DNA of 64,000 nucleotides from positions 180,907 through 244,906 of the forward strand of contig MKTT01000036.1 in assembly GCA_001898385.1 (NCBI GenBank). The letters run 5' to 3'. The translations under genes were made by a program, and so were the position numbers. A model generated the notes under the pieces. That model was given only the letters and a program-made list of their open reading frames with translations, ran no database searches and was not told the origin of the DNA. Below, piece by piece: positions 12,287 through 21,957 of this stretch; positions within the stretch are counted from its first letter, which is position 1, and the number at the start of each line of letters is the position of its first letter. The stretch comes from Planctomycetales bacterium 71-10 (GTDB lineage: Bacteria > Planctomycetota > Planctomycetia > Isosphaerales > Isosphaeraceae).

Positions 12287-12649
12287 TCACCCCTCCGCCG
12301 GCTCGATGTAGCAGCGGAGGGGGCCCTTCGATTCCTTCATGCGGGGGTCGGCGCCGTAGGAGACGACCTGCTCGCGCTTGAGCTCGGCCTTCTCCTTGTG
12401 GGTGGTGTAGACCACGGCCCGGCCGCTGTTGTGGATCGCCCAGGTGAGGGCCTCGGCCGTGCGCAGGGGATGGGCGAAGAGCTTGGTCAGCAGCTCGATG
12501 ACGTACTGGAACGTGTGCTCCTCGTCGTTGAGGATGATCACGTTGTAGGGGGGGAGCTTCTTCGTCCGGGTCTGCTGCTCCTCCTCGACCGCCACGGCGA
12601 CCGAGGTCTCCGGCTCGTCGACGGGGGCCGATCCCTGCTCGTCCGACAT
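12287..12649 (-). CDS. clpS: ATP-dependent Clp protease adaptor ClpS-like protein
   Basis: KLPPYNVIILNDEEHTFQYVIELLTKLFAHPLRTAEALTWAIHNSGRAVVYTTHKEKAELKREQV, ClpS core with substitutions. Confidence 0.85.
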   Translation of the reverse strand: MSDEQGSAPVDEPETSVAVAVEEEQQTRTKKLPPYNVIILNDEEHTFQYVIELLTKLFAHPLRTAEALTWAIHNSGRAVVYTTHKEKAELKREQVVSYGADPRMKESKGPLRCYIEPAEG

Positions 12650-12773
12650 CGTGCTTGGCTCCTGCCAGGTGGCTTTCTCGCGCGAATTCCCCGGAACTCG
12701 TTATACTATTTCCTCGCAAGATTGGAACCGAAAACGCGCCGGGACATCCACCCCGGCGGGGAGAGACGCGGAA

Positions 12774-13091
12774 ATGGCGGAGATGTCACCGGGGACGGCC
12801 CTGCGGCAGCTGAAGCAGGCGCACGCGACCCTCAAGAAGGCCCGACAGGCCCTGCGCATGGCGAGGGAGAACCCGGCGTTCGGCCCCAAGGCCCTCGACG
12901 CCGGCTGGGACGCCCTGTTGCAGGCCCACCGGATCATGGCCGAGACGCCCCGGTCGGCCGTCGACGAGGAGGTCATGACGCAGCAGCTCGCCGTCCAGCG
13001 GTACGCGACCTCGCTCCTGGTCCGCCTCCGCCGCCTGCTCCGCAAGGGCGAGGTGGGCGACGACCTGGACGACGACGGGGACGACGAATGA
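12774..13091 (+). CDS. Hypothetical helical protein (105 aa)
   Basis: MAEMSPGTALRQLKQAHATLKKARQALRMA...; overlaps next gene start (ATGA); internal ATG of ORF 12651..13091. Confidence 0.6.
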   Translation: MAEMSPGTALRQLKQAHATLKKARQALRMARENPAFGPKALDAGWDALLQAHRIMAETPRSAVDEEVMTQQLAVQRYATSLLVRLRRLLRKGEVGDDLDDDGDDE

Positions 13092-14407
13092 GCCGGCCCC
13101 CCTCCGGACCCCGCCCCGGGCCCAAGGGGCGGCCCCGCCCCCCGGAGCCGACGACCGCGGCGCCGGTCCCGGACCGCTCGCTGGAGCCCGAGATGCCCCT
13201 GCCGACCGTCGCCATCCGGTCGCCGGGCAACCACCCGTTCATCTTCCGCAAGATGATCGACGGCGTGAAGGGACCCCTCGTCGCGCGCCCCGGCGACCTG
13301 GTGCAGGTCGTCGACCGCGACGGCCTGCCCATCGGCTACGGCCTGTGGAACCCGCGGTCTCAGATCAGCCTGCGCATGCTCTCGCGCGAGCCCCAGGCCC
13401 CCGGCCCGGACTTCTGGGCCCGCAAGGCCGACGAGGCCGCGCGGCTGCGCGTCGACCTTTTGGAGATCGAGGAGCAGTCCAACGCCTATCGGGTGATCCA
13501 CGCCGAGGGGGACGGCCTCTCCGGCCTGATCGTCGACCGCTTCGACGACGTCCTCTCCGTGGAGGTCTTCAGCCTGGGGATGTACCAGCGCATCGGGCCG
13601 ATCCTGGACGTCCTGGCGAGGCGCCTGGGCACGAAGCACTTCCGCGTCCGCGTCGACGAGCGCGTGGCCATGCAGGAGGACTTCGCCGGCCGCCCCGTGG
13701 CGAGCCCCGGGCTGCCCCCCCGCGTCACGATCGCCGAGCACGGCGTCCGCTACCGCATCCACTTCGCCGAGTCGCACAAGACGGGCTTCTTCTGCGACCA
13801 GCGCGACAACCGCCGCGAGCTGGCGAAGTTCTGCAAGGGCCGATCCGTCCTGGACGCCTGCTGCTACACCGGCGGCTTCGGCCTCAACGCCCTGATCCGC
13901 GGCCGGGCCAAGGACGTGACGTGCGTCGACCTGGACGAGAAGGCGATCGCGCTGGCCAAGGAGAACGCCAACGCCAACAACGTCCGGCTCGACCTAATCC
14001 ACGCCGACGCCTTCGGCTACATGCGGCAGATGGGCCTCAACGGCCGCGAGTACGGCGTCGTCGTCCTGGACCCGCCCAAGCTGATCCCCGACCGCGAGGA
14101 GGTCTCGGCCGGCAAGCGGAAGTACTTCGACCTGAACGTGCTGGGCATGGGGCTGGTGGAGCCCGGCGGGCTGCTCGTCACCTGCTCGTGTTCCGGCCTG
14201 CTCGACCCGGCCGAGTTCCAGGCGCTGCTCAAGGCGGCCTCGCGCAAGGCCAACCGGAGCGTGCAGCTTTTGGCGATGACCGGCGCGTCGGCCGACCACC
14301 CCGTCGCGCTCGACGCGCCCGAGGGCGCGTACCTGAAGGCCGCCTGGCTCCGCGTCGGCGAGCGGCTCCCCGAGCCGATCGCGCCGCCGTCGCCCGACGA
14401 GCCCTGA
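13088..14407 (+). CDS. Class I SAM-dependent rRNA methyltransferase (RlmI-like)
   Basis: ESHKTGFFCDQRDNRRELAKFCKGRSVLDACCYTGGFGLNALIRGRAKDVTCVDLDEKAI...VVLDPPKLIP...LLVTCSCSGLL. Confidence 0.9.
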   Translation: MSRPPSGPRPGPKGRPRPPEPTTAAPVPDRSLEPEMPLPTVAIRSPGNHPFIFRKMIDGVKGPLVARPGDLVQVVDRDGLPIGYGLWNPRSQISLRMLSREPQAPGPDFWARKADEAARLRVDLLEIEEQSNAYRVIHAEGDGLSGLIVDRFDDVLSVEVFSLGMYQRIGPILDVLARRLGTKHFRVRVDERVAMQEDFAGRPVASPGLPPRVTIAEHGVRYRIHFAESHKTGFFCDQRDNRRELAKFCKGRSVLDACCYTGGFGLNALIRGRAKDVTCVDLDEKAIALAKENANANNVRLDLIHADAFGYMRQMGLNGREYGVVVLDPPKLIPDREEVSAGKRKYFDLNVLGMGLVEPGGLLVTCSCSGLLDPAEFQALLKAASRKANRSVQLLAMTGASADHPVALDAPEGAYLKAAWLRVGERLPEPIAPPSPDEP

Positions 14408-14450
14408 TTTCGAAGACCCCCGAGACGACCCGGAAGCCGAGACGATCGCC

Positions 14451-15113
14451 GTGCCCAGCCTGACCGTCGAGAACTACGTCAAGACGATCGCCCTGATCTC
14501 CGACCGGAACCCGCCCGGGGCCGCCGTCGCCACGGGCGAGCTGGCCCAGGCGATGGGGGTCTCGCCGGGGACGGTCACGGCGATGCTCAAGTCGCTCTCG
14601 GAGGCGGCGCTGGCGACGTACACCCCCTACGAGGGAGCCCGCCTGACCGACGCCGGCCGGCGGCTGGCGCTGATGGTGATCCGCCGCCACCGGCTGCTGG
14701 AACTCTTCCTGGCCCGGACCCTGGACATGACCTGGGACGAGGTCCACGAGGAGGCCGAGCACATGGAGCACGCCGTATCCGAGCGGCTCATCGACCGCAT
14801 CGAGCGGTTCCTCGGCCACCCTGCCGTCGACCCCCACGGCGACCCGATCCCGGCCGCCGACGGCTCGCTGAACGAGCCCAAGGGGGTCCCCCTGGCCCGC
14901 TGCCGGCCGGGGTCGACGTTCCGCGTGGTCCGGGTCATGGACCAGGACCCCGCCTTCCTCCGCTACCTCACCGAATGCGGCCTCGACCTCAACGCCGAGG
15001 GCCTCCTGCGCGAGAACCGCCCCGAGGCCGGCGCCGTCGTCTGCCGCATCGCCGACCGCGACGTCGCCCTCGGCGTCGCCGCGGCCGACAAGGTGCTCGT
15101 CGAGTCCCGCTGA
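14451..15113 (+). CDS. DtxR/MntR-family metal-dependent transcriptional regulator
   Basis: VENYVKTIALISDRNPPGAAVATGELAQAMGVSPGTVTAMLKSLSEAALATYTPYEGARLTDAGRRLALMVIRRHRLLELFLARTLDMTWDEVHEEAEHMEHAVSERLIDRI; GTG start. Confidence 0.9.
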   Translation: MPSLTVENYVKTIALISDRNPPGAAVATGELAQAMGVSPGTVTAMLKSLSEAALATYTPYEGARLTDAGRRLALMVIRRHRLLELFLARTLDMTWDEVHEEAEHMEHAVSERLIDRIERFLGHPAVDPHGDPIPAADGSLNEPKGVPLARCRPGSTFRVVRVMDQDPAFLRYLTECGLDLNAEGLLRENRPEAGAVVCRIADRDVALGVAAADKVLVESR

Positions 15114-15116
15114 CGC

Positions 15117-16265
15117 TCACGACCGGAACACGTCGTCCCCCGCCGGGGCGGGGTCGCGGTCGAGTCGGAAATACGAGACGTCCAGGCGCGGCGGTCGGCC
15201 GAGGACGAGGTCGGCGACCAGTTCCGCGGTGGCCGGCGAGAGTTGCAGGCCGGCGCGCTTATGGCCGGTCGCGACGAACAGGTTGCGGAAGCCCGGCGCG
15301 GGGCCGATGTACGGCCGCGTGTCCAGGCTGCCGGGGCGGAGGCCGGCCCAGGTCGCCTCCACGGGGGCGTCGGCCAGCGCGGGGCAGAGCGCGACGGCGA
15401 CGTCGAGCAGCCCGCGGAAGGCGACGGCCGTGGGGAGGACGTCGAAGCCCGCGTCCTCTTCGGTCGCGCCGATCAGGATCCGGCCGTCCTCGCGCGGGAC
15501 CATGTAGTGCTTGCCGTGCTCGACGATCCGCCGCAGCATCGGCCGGGCGGGGTTCAGCAGCACGATCTGGCCCTTCACCGGGGGCGTCGGGGCCCGGACG
15601 CCCAGCCCGGCGAGCAGCCCGCCGGACCACGCCCCGGCGGCGACCACGACCGCGTCGGCCTCGATCTCCCCCGCCGCCGTGCGGACGCCGGTCGCGCGGT
15701 CGCCGCGCGCGAGGAAGCCCTCGACGCCCCGGTCGGCCAGCACGACGCCCCCGCGGGCCTCGACGGCCTCCGCCAGCGCGCGCAGGTGCCAGGGGTTGCG
15801 GACCTGGGCGCGGTCGGGGAGGAAGTAGACGGCGCGGAGGGTCGGGTCGAGGGCCGGCTCGACCCGCGCGAAGTCGCCGGGAGCCAGGCGTTCGTAAGCG
15901 ATCCCCTCGACCCGCCAGCGGCCGGCGGTGGTGCGGAGCGCGTGCTCCTCGGCCTCGGTGCGGGCGACGTCCACGCCGCCGGTGCGCCGGAAGCCGTTGT
16001 CGATCCCGGTCTCCTCGCGAAGCGCGGCCGACCACTCGGGATAGAGCCGGGCGCTCCAGGCCCGCAGGGCGAGCGTCGGATGGGAGGGGCGGCGGTCGGG
16101 GTCGCTCACGGCCGGCAGGAGCCCCGCGCCGGCCCACGACGCCTCAAGGCCGGGCTTGCGACGGTCGAGCACGGCCGACCGGAGCCCCTCGCGAGCCAGG
16201 GCGTAGGCCACGGAGAGGCCGACCACCCCGGCCCCGGCCACGATCACGTCGAAGCGTTCGGCCAT
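15117..16265 (-). CDS. thiO: FAD-dependent glycine oxidase-like protein (ThiO family)
   Basis: MAERFDVIVAGAGVVGLSVAYALAREG...GAGLLPAV...VKGQIVLL...YMVPREDGRILIGATEEDAGFD...GHKRAGLQLSPATAELVADLV. Confidence 0.88.
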   Translation of the reverse strand: MAERFDVIVAGAGVVGLSVAYALAREGLRSAVLDRRKPGLEASWAGAGLLPAVSDPDRRPSHPTLALRAWSARLYPEWSAALREETGIDNGFRRTGGVDVARTEAEEHALRTTAGRWRVEGIAYERLAPGDFARVEPALDPTLRAVYFLPDRAQVRNPWHLRALAEAVEARGGVVLADRGVEGFLARGDRATGVRTAAGEIEADAVVVAAGAWSGGLLAGLGVRAPTPPVKGQIVLLNPARPMLRRIVEHGKHYMVPREDGRILIGATEEDAGFDVLPTAVAFRGLLDVAVALCPALADAPVEATWAGLRPGSLDTRPYIGPAPGFRNLFVATGHKRAGLQLSPATAELVADLVLGRPPRLDVSYFRLDRDPAPAGDDVFRS

Positions 16266-16268
16266 GCC

Positions 16269-17123
16269 TCAGCGGTCCTTCTTCTTCGCCCGCGGCGCGT
16301 GCGCCCGCCAGGCCGATTCCGACAGCCGGGCCACGCCGCCCCCCTCGCCGACGAGGATCAAATCGCCCCCTTCCCAGGTTACGCCCTCGAACTGGGCGTC
16401 CCTCTTGAGGCGGACCTCGGCGATCATGCGAAGGTCGTTCCACGACGGCGGCGCGGGGCGCTCGTAGACCCGGACCACGTCGACCCCGCAGGCGACGAAC
16501 AGGCGGCCGTCGGGCGTGAGGTCGGCCCCGGTGACGGGGTCCTTGCAGCCGGGGAGCTTGCCGAGCTTCCTCGCCTCGGCCGGCCGCAGGAGGGGCGCCG
16601 GCGGTTCGAGGGGGACCTCGCGCAGCTCGGCGTCGCGGCCGTCGAACCGCTTGGTGACGATCACGGCGCGGTCGCCGTCGACGACGAAGCCCTCGGCGTC
16701 GAAGCAGTCGCCGGCCGGGCGCGCGTAGAACGTGGCGGCGGTCGGCTTGAGGGGGCCCGTCGGGGCCCGGCTCAGGTCGGGCTCGTCGAAGCGGTAGATG
16801 GCGCGGAGCCGCAGCAGGCCCTTGTTGTCGCCGATGTCGCCGACGTAGACCCGGCCGCGGTCGTCCACGGCCGCGTCCTCCCAGTCGAGGTTGGGGGCCG
16901 CGAGGCCGAACGTGCGGAGGATGCGGCCGTCGCGGCCGATCGCGAACAGGGCGGGCGGGTTGCCGGAGTCGTTGTGGACCCAGAAGACGCCCGGCCGGGT
17001 GCGGCTGCGGGCGACGCCGGACGCCTCGGGGATGAGCCGGGCGTCGAACATCCCGAGCGGCTCGGGCCGGACGCGGGGCTCGTCCCACGCGAGGAGGAGG
17101 CAGGCCAGGAGCGGGTACATCAT
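16269..17123 (-). CDS. Secreted beta-propeller-like protein of unknown function
   Basis: MMYPLLACLLLAWDEPRV signal-like start; repeated blades (SGVARSRTRPGVFWVHNDSGNPPALFAIGRDGRILRTF...DWEDAAVDDRGRVYVGDIGDN). Confidence 0.7.
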   Translation of the reverse strand: MMYPLLACLLLAWDEPRVRPEPLGMFDARLIPEASGVARSRTRPGVFWVHNDSGNPPALFAIGRDGRILRTFGLAAPNLDWEDAAVDDRGRVYVGDIGDNKGLLRLRAIYRFDEPDLSRAPTGPLKPTAATFYARPAGDCFDAEGFVVDGDRAVIVTKRFDGRDAELREVPLEPPAPLLRPAEARKLGKLPGCKDPVTGADLTPDGRLFVACGVDVVRVYERPAPPSWNDLRMIAEVRLKRDAQFEGVTWEGGDLILVGEGGGVARLSESAWRAHAPRAKKKDR

Positions 17124-17293
17124 GGGGCGGAGACCTTTCGGGCGAGACCTCCCCATCCTACCAGCAACCGGCCCCGGCTTGCGACGCCCCCGCCGCGGCG
17201 TCAAACTGTCCGTTGAACGTCGACGGCGGCGTCGCGCGACCGCCCTCGGCCGGCCCCCGCCCTGACCCCATGCCCGCGCCCCGGCCCCCCACG

Positions 17294-17572
17294 ATGGAAA
17301 CCCCGCTCATCCGCCCCGGTGCGGTGCAGAGCCCGGACTCGCCCCTGCGGCTGGTCGTCCACTTCGACGACGCCTCCGGCGGCAACCTGGCCGTCCAGAT
17401 GCTCCCCACCCTGGGCGTCCCCGGCGACCGCGTCGGCGTCGTCGACCCCGACCGCATGGAGCGCCGGCGTGGGATGATCCTCGCCGTCACCTGCCCCGAC
17501 GAGCCTACCCGCTCCCGCGTCGAGGACTACTGCCGCAAGATCGGCGGCCGGGTCCATCGCTGGCGGGGGTGA
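17294..17572 (+). CDS. Hypothetical protein (~92 aa)
   Basis: METPLIRPGAVQSPDSPLRLVVHFDDASGGNLAVQMLPTLGVPGDRVGVVDPDRMERRRGMILAVTCPDEPTRSRVEDYCRKIGG; balanced composition. Confidence 0.55.
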   Translation: METPLIRPGAVQSPDSPLRLVVHFDDASGGNLAVQMLPTLGVPGDRVGVVDPDRMERRRGMILAVTCPDEPTRSRVEDYCRKIGGRVHRWRG

Positions 17573-17628
17573 GGGAGTCCCAGCAATAGAAGTCCGTCCA
17601 TAACCATCCCCCCTCGAAAGGCGGCCTC

Positions 17629-18420
17629 ATGCCCGCGACCCGAACGGCCCTCGTCCTGGCGGCCCTGCTGATCTCCGCCCCCGCGCCCGCGCAGGATCCG
17701 GGGCCCCTGCTGAAGTTCAACGGGAAGGACCTGGACGGGTTCTACACCTACCTGCACGACCACAAGTACGAGGACCCGGACGGCGTCTTCAAGGTGGTCG
17801 ACGGCGAGATCCGGGTCTCCGGCAAGGAGCTGGGCGGGTTTATCACGAAGGGCGAGTACGAGAACTACCGGCTGATCGCCGAATGGCGGTGGACGGGCGA
17901 GGCCCTGCCCCCGCGCGACAAGGCGGCGAGGGACTCCGGGATCCTGGTCCACTGCGTCGGCAAGGACGACGCCTACGGCGGCCACTGGATGCAGTCGATG
18001 GAGTGCCAGCTCATCGAGGGGGGCTCCGGCGACTTCATCGTGGTGTCGGTGCCGAAGGGCGAGGATCTTCGCCTGAGCAGCCGCGTCCGCAAGGGGGGCG
18101 ACGGACAGTGGTACTTCACGCCCGACGGCTCCGGCCAGCTGCGCGAGTTCGACGGCGGCCGGATCAACTGGTGGGGCCGCGACCCCGAGTGGAAGGACGT
18201 GCTCGGAGTCCGCGGGCCGAAGGACGTCGAGAAGCCGGCCGGCGAGTGGAACACGATGGAGGTCGTCTGCGACGGCGACACCATCACCAACATCCTCAAC
18301 GGCCAGGTCGTCAACGTCGGCCTCGCTTCGAGCGTCCGCAAGGGGAAGATCACGTTCCAGTCCGAGTACGCCGGCATCGCCTTCCGCCGGATCGAGATCC
18401 TCCCCCTGGCGGCGAAGTAA
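17629..18420 (+). CDS. DUF1080 (3-keto-disaccharide hydrolase-like) secreted protein
   Basis: LLKFNGKDLDGFYTYLHDHKYEDPDGVFKVVDGEIRVSGKELGGFITKGEYENYRLIAEWRWTGE...ARDSGILVHCVG...EWNTMEVVCDGDTITNILNGQVV. Confidence 0.9.
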   Translation: MPATRTALVLAALLISAPAPAQDPGPLLKFNGKDLDGFYTYLHDHKYEDPDGVFKVVDGEIRVSGKELGGFITKGEYENYRLIAEWRWTGEALPPRDKAARDSGILVHCVGKDDAYGGHWMQSMECQLIEGGSGDFIVVSVPKGEDLRLSSRVRKGGDGQWYFTPDGSGQLREFDGGRINWWGRDPEWKDVLGVRGPKDVEKPAGEWNTMEVVCDGDTITNILNGQVVNVGLASSVRKGKITFQSEYAGIAFRRIEILPLAAK

Positions 18421-18580
18421 ACCGCCGCAACCCCTGGCCGTGCAATCCATTTCACACCATTAGGAGGAACTTACGGCGGCGTAACGGCCGCCTAAGGTTC
18501 ACGGCCTATCCTTCCTGACGTCGGGCGGGGCGACGAGCCTCGCCCTCCGGCGTCGCACTCGCACGAGAGGAAGGAAAGCC

Positions 18581-18817
18581 ATGACGACGACCGCTTTCAC
18601 GCTGCTGTTCCTGCCGGCCTGCCTGGCCGTCCCCGCCGGCCTCGCGCTGGGGGCGATCGCGGAGTGCCTGATCGAGAAGATCGGGGCGGCGATCATGCCG
18701 TCGACGCCCCGCGCCGAGCGGCGCAAGCGCCCGCTCGGCCTCCCCGCGCCCGCCCGCCGCGACGAGGCGGCGCTCTCGAACGCGCGGCGGCCCATCGGCC
18801 TCGCCCCCTGGATGTGA
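18581..18817 (+). CDS. Small hypothetical membrane-associated protein
   Basis: MTTTAFTLLFLPACLAVPAGLALGAIAECLIEKIG, single TM-like segment; preceded by gagaggaagg. Confidence 0.45.
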   Translation: MTTTAFTLLFLPACLAVPAGLALGAIAECLIEKIGAAIMPSTPRAERRKRPLGLPAPARRDEAALSNARRPIGLAPWM

Positions 18818-18857
18818 ACGCCCGGGCGGATAGAATGCCCCGAGGGGGAATGGCAGC

Positions 18858-19562
18858 ATGGGGATCCGAATCCTGGTGGTCGAGGACGACGAGACGATCG
18901 CCGCGTCGCTGGTGCGGGGGCTGCGCGAGGAGGGCTTCACCGTCGAGCGCGAGGCCGACGGCGAGGCCGCCTGGCGCGCCATCAAGCCCGGCGGCTGGGA
19001 CGTCGTCGTGCTCGACTGGTGGCTGCCGTCCCAGGACGGGCTCTCGCTCCTGAAGCGCCTGCGCGAGCGCGACCACGAGACCCCCGTCCTGTTCCTCACC
19101 GCCCGCGACTCGGTGCCGGACCGGGTGAAGGGGCTCAACGGCGGCGCCGACGACTACCTGTGCAAGCCGTTCGCGTTCGACGAGCTGCTGGCGCGGGTCC
19201 ACGCCCTGGTGCGTCGCCGCGAGGGCCGCGGCGGCGGCACCCGGCTGGGCTACGCGGACGTCGAGGTGGACCTGGCCACCCAGCGCGTCGCCCGGGTCGG
19301 CAAGGCGATCGACCTGACGGCCAAGGAGTACGCGCTCCTGGTCTACTTCGTGCGCAACCCGGACCAGGTCCTCTCCCGGACCCGCATCTACGAGCACGTC
19401 TGGGACGAGCGCTACGACGGGCTCTCCAACACGCTGGAGGTCCACGTCTTCGAGCTGAGGCGGAAGCTGGAGGCGCACGGAGATCGGCTGATCCACACGC
19501 TCCGCGGCCGCGGCTACTCGTTCGGCCGGCCGCCGGGCTCGATCCCGGAGGACGAGCCGTGA
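18858..19562 (+). CDS. OmpR-family response regulator
   Basis: MGIRILVVEDDETIAASLVRGLREEGFTVERE...VVVLDWWLPSQDGLSLLKRLRE...FLTARDSVPDRVKGLNGGADDYLCKPF...DLTAKEYALLVYFVRNPDQVLSRTRIYEHVW. Confidence 0.95.
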   Translation: MGIRILVVEDDETIAASLVRGLREEGFTVEREADGEAAWRAIKPGGWDVVVLDWWLPSQDGLSLLKRLRERDHETPVLFLTARDSVPDRVKGLNGGADDYLCKPFAFDELLARVHALVRRREGRGGGTRLGYADVEVDLATQRVARVGKAIDLTAKEYALLVYFVRNPDQVLSRTRIYEHVWDERYDGLSNTLEVHVFELRRKLEAHGDRLIHTLRGRGYSFGRPPGSIPEDEP

Positions 19563-21013
19563 GCCTGGCGTCGCGCCTGCTGCTGTTCTTCCTGGGGACG
19601 TTGGCGGCGGTCCTCGTCGGCTTCTCGGCGACGATGTACGGCCTGGGGTGGTCGTACCTGCACCACCGCCTGGACGGCCGCCTGGAGAAGACCCTGGCCG
19701 TGCTCGAAGCGGCCGTCCACTTCGAGCCCGACGGGCTGGAATGGAAGCCCCGCGAGCGCCGGATCAACATCGGCGTCGATCCCGGCCCCGACGAGATGCG
19801 CTGGGCCATCCGGGACAAGTCCGGCCGCATGATCGACCGCTCGGCGAACTGGGGGGCCGGCCAGGGCGAGCCGGGCCCCGTCGCGGCCTGGGTCGCCGGG
19901 AGGAACGCCCACGTCGAGTACGGCGACGCCCCGGGCTGGCGCCAGGCGCGCACCCGGCTGATCCTCTCCGAGATGGTCCATCCCAAGAAGGCCCCCGCCC
20001 CCGGCGACCTGGACGCGGACGAGTACGACGAGCTGATGCTGATCGCCTCGCTGTCGCGCGAGCCGGTCGACGCCAGCATCGCGTGGCTGGGCATGGCGCT
20101 GGCGGCGGCCTCGGCGGCCACCTGGCTGCTCTGCGCGGCGATCGGCCGCCGGCTCTGCCGCCGGGCCCTGGAGCCGATCGCCAGCCTGGCCGCCTCGGCC
20201 CGCGAGAAGGCGGAGGCCGACGACGAGGACGGCCTCCCCATCCCCGAGACGGGCGACGAGCTGGAGGAGCTGGGGCGCGCCTTCAACGCCCTGCTGGAGC
20301 GTCGCCGCGAGGCGCTGGAGCGGCAGCGGCGGTTCTCCGGCGACGCCTCGCACCAGCTCCGGACGCCCATCGCCGGCGTCCTCAGCCTGATCGACGTCGT
20401 CCGCCGCCGCTCGCGGCCGGCCGAGGACTACGAGCAGGCGCTCGACCAGGTCCGGGCGGAGGCGGTCCGCCTCCATCGGATCGTCGAGTCGCTCCTGTTC
20501 CTCGCCCGCGCCGAGTCCGAGGCCGAGCCCCTGAGCGGCGAGCCGATCGACCTGGCCGCCTGGCTGCCGGGCCTGCTCCGGCGCTGGGAGGGCCGGCCCC
20601 GGGCGGCGGACCTGCGGTTCGAAGGGGAGGCGGGCTCGGCCTGGGCCCGCGCCCACCCGCCGCTGCTGGCCCAGGCGGTCGAGAACCTCGTCGACAACGC
20701 CCTGAAGTACAGCGACCCCGGCACGCCCGTCACGGTCCGGCTCCGGCGCGAGCCCGGCTCGGCCCTCCTCTCGGTAGAGGACCGGGGGTGCGGGCTGACC
20801 GAGGAGGAGCGCGAGGCGGCCTTCGAACCGTTCTACCAGTCCCCCCGCGCCCGCCTGCTGGGCCGCGGCGGGGTCGGCCTGGGGCTCTCGGTCGTCCGCC
20901 GCGTCGTCGGGGCCTCGCGGGGGACGATCCAGGTCGAGAGCATCCCCGGCGCGGGCTCGCGCTTCACCATCCGTCTCCCCGAGGCCGAGGCCGCCGCGCC
21001 CGCCCTCGCCTGA
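19559..21013 (+). CDS. Sensor histidine kinase
   Basis: GTG start overlapping RR stop; HAMP-like region; GDASHQLRTPIAGVLSLIDVVRRRS (H box), NLVDNALKYSDPG (N box), GVGLGLSVVRRVV (G box). Confidence 0.95.
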   Translation: MSLASRLLLFFLGTLAAVLVGFSATMYGLGWSYLHHRLDGRLEKTLAVLEAAVHFEPDGLEWKPRERRINIGVDPGPDEMRWAIRDKSGRMIDRSANWGAGQGEPGPVAAWVAGRNAHVEYGDAPGWRQARTRLILSEMVHPKKAPAPGDLDADEYDELMLIASLSREPVDASIAWLGMALAAASAATWLLCAAIGRRLCRRALEPIASLAASAREKAEADDEDGLPIPETGDELEELGRAFNALLERRREALERQRRFSGDASHQLRTPIAGVLSLIDVVRRRSRPAEDYEQALDQVRAEAVRLHRIVESLLFLARAESEAEPLSGEPIDLAAWLPGLLRRWEGRPRAADLRFEGEAGSAWARAHPPLLAQAVENLVDNALKYSDPGTPVTVRLRREPGSALLSVEDRGCGLTEEEREAAFEPFYQSPRARLLGRGGVGLGLSVVRRVVGASRGTIQVESIPGAGSRFTIRLPEAEAAAPALA

Positions 21014-21099
21014 CGACGGCGATCGCGCTCCTTGCGACCCGCCCGCGCGGCCGCCAGAATGGTGGCTCCCCCATCCCCGGGTCGAGCGAGGAGCACAAC

Positions 21100-21957
21100 G
21101 TGGGCGTCGAAGAACCCTCCCTGGCGAAGCGCTGCGCGGCCGAGTTCGCGGGCACGGGCCTCCTGATCTTCCTGGGCCTCGGCGTCGTGATGACGTCCGT
21201 CCTGACGGGGGCCCAGAGCGGGCTCTGGCAGGTGGCCGTCGTCTGGGGCGCGGCGGTGACGCTGGCCATCTATGCGGTCGGGGGCGTCAGCGGCGCGCAC
21301 ATCAACCCGGCCATCACCGTCGCCCTGGCGACCTGGGGCCGGTTCCCGCGCCGCGAGGTCGTCCCCTACGCCCTGGCGCAGGTCGCCGGGGCGTTCGTCG
21401 CGGCGGCCCTGCTGTTCGTCCTCTTCAACCCCTACCTGAAGGAGCGCGAGCGGACCAAGGGCGTCGAGCGCGGCGGGCCGGGGAGCGAGGTCACGGCCAT
21501 GTGCTTCGGCGAGTTCTTCCCCAGCCCCGGGCCGCTGTCGAACTCGGAGGGCCCGTACTCGCTGGACGAGCACGCGAGGCTCAACGCCCTGGTCTCCGAG
21601 CCGTCGGCCTTCCTGGCGGAGGTGCTGGGGACGATGGTCCTGGCCGTCGTCGTCACGGCCGTGACCGACGGCCGCAACCCGAACTCGCCGAGGGCCGGCA
21701 TGGCCCCGGCGTTCATCGGCCTGGCGGTCGCGGCCCTGGTGTCGATCTTCGGGCCGCTGACGCAGGCGTGCTTCAACCCGGCCCGCGACGTCGGCCCGCG
21801 GGTCTTCACGATGCTCGCCGGCTGGGGGACGGCCGCCCTGCCCCGCGGCGCGGGCGTCGTCACGGTCTACGTCCTCGCCCCGACCCTGGGCGCGATCCTG
21901 GGGACGGGCCTGTACCTCCGCGTCCTGAAGCCGGCCGAGGCGGGGACGATCGAGTGA
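21100..21957 (+). CDS. MIP family aquaglyceroporin (GlpF-like)
   Basis: Two NPA-type motifs: SGAHINPAITVAL and QACFNPARDVGPR (D after NPAR is GlpF-like); multiple TM segments; GTG start. Confidence 0.88.
   Translation: MGVEEPSLAKRCAAEFAGTGLLIFLGLGVVMTSVLTGAQSGLWQVAVVWGAAVTLAIYAVGGVSGAHINPAITVALATWGRFPRREVVPYALAQVAGAFVAAALLFVLFNPYLKERERTKGVERGGPGSEVTAMCFGEFFPSPGPLSNSEGPYSLDEHARLNALVSEPSAFLAEVLGTMVLAVVVTAVTDGRNPNSPRAGMAPAFIGLAVAALVSIFGPLTQACFNPARDVGPRVFTMLAGWGTAALPRGAGVVTVYVLAPTLGAILGTGLYLRVLKPAEAGTIE

Noticed and set aside
14975-16408. 477-aa Arg/Pro-rich + ORF and 657-aa ORF 15243..17216
   Set aside because: Antisense of the ThiO-like oxidase and the propeller-like gene; composition is that of an unselected frame.
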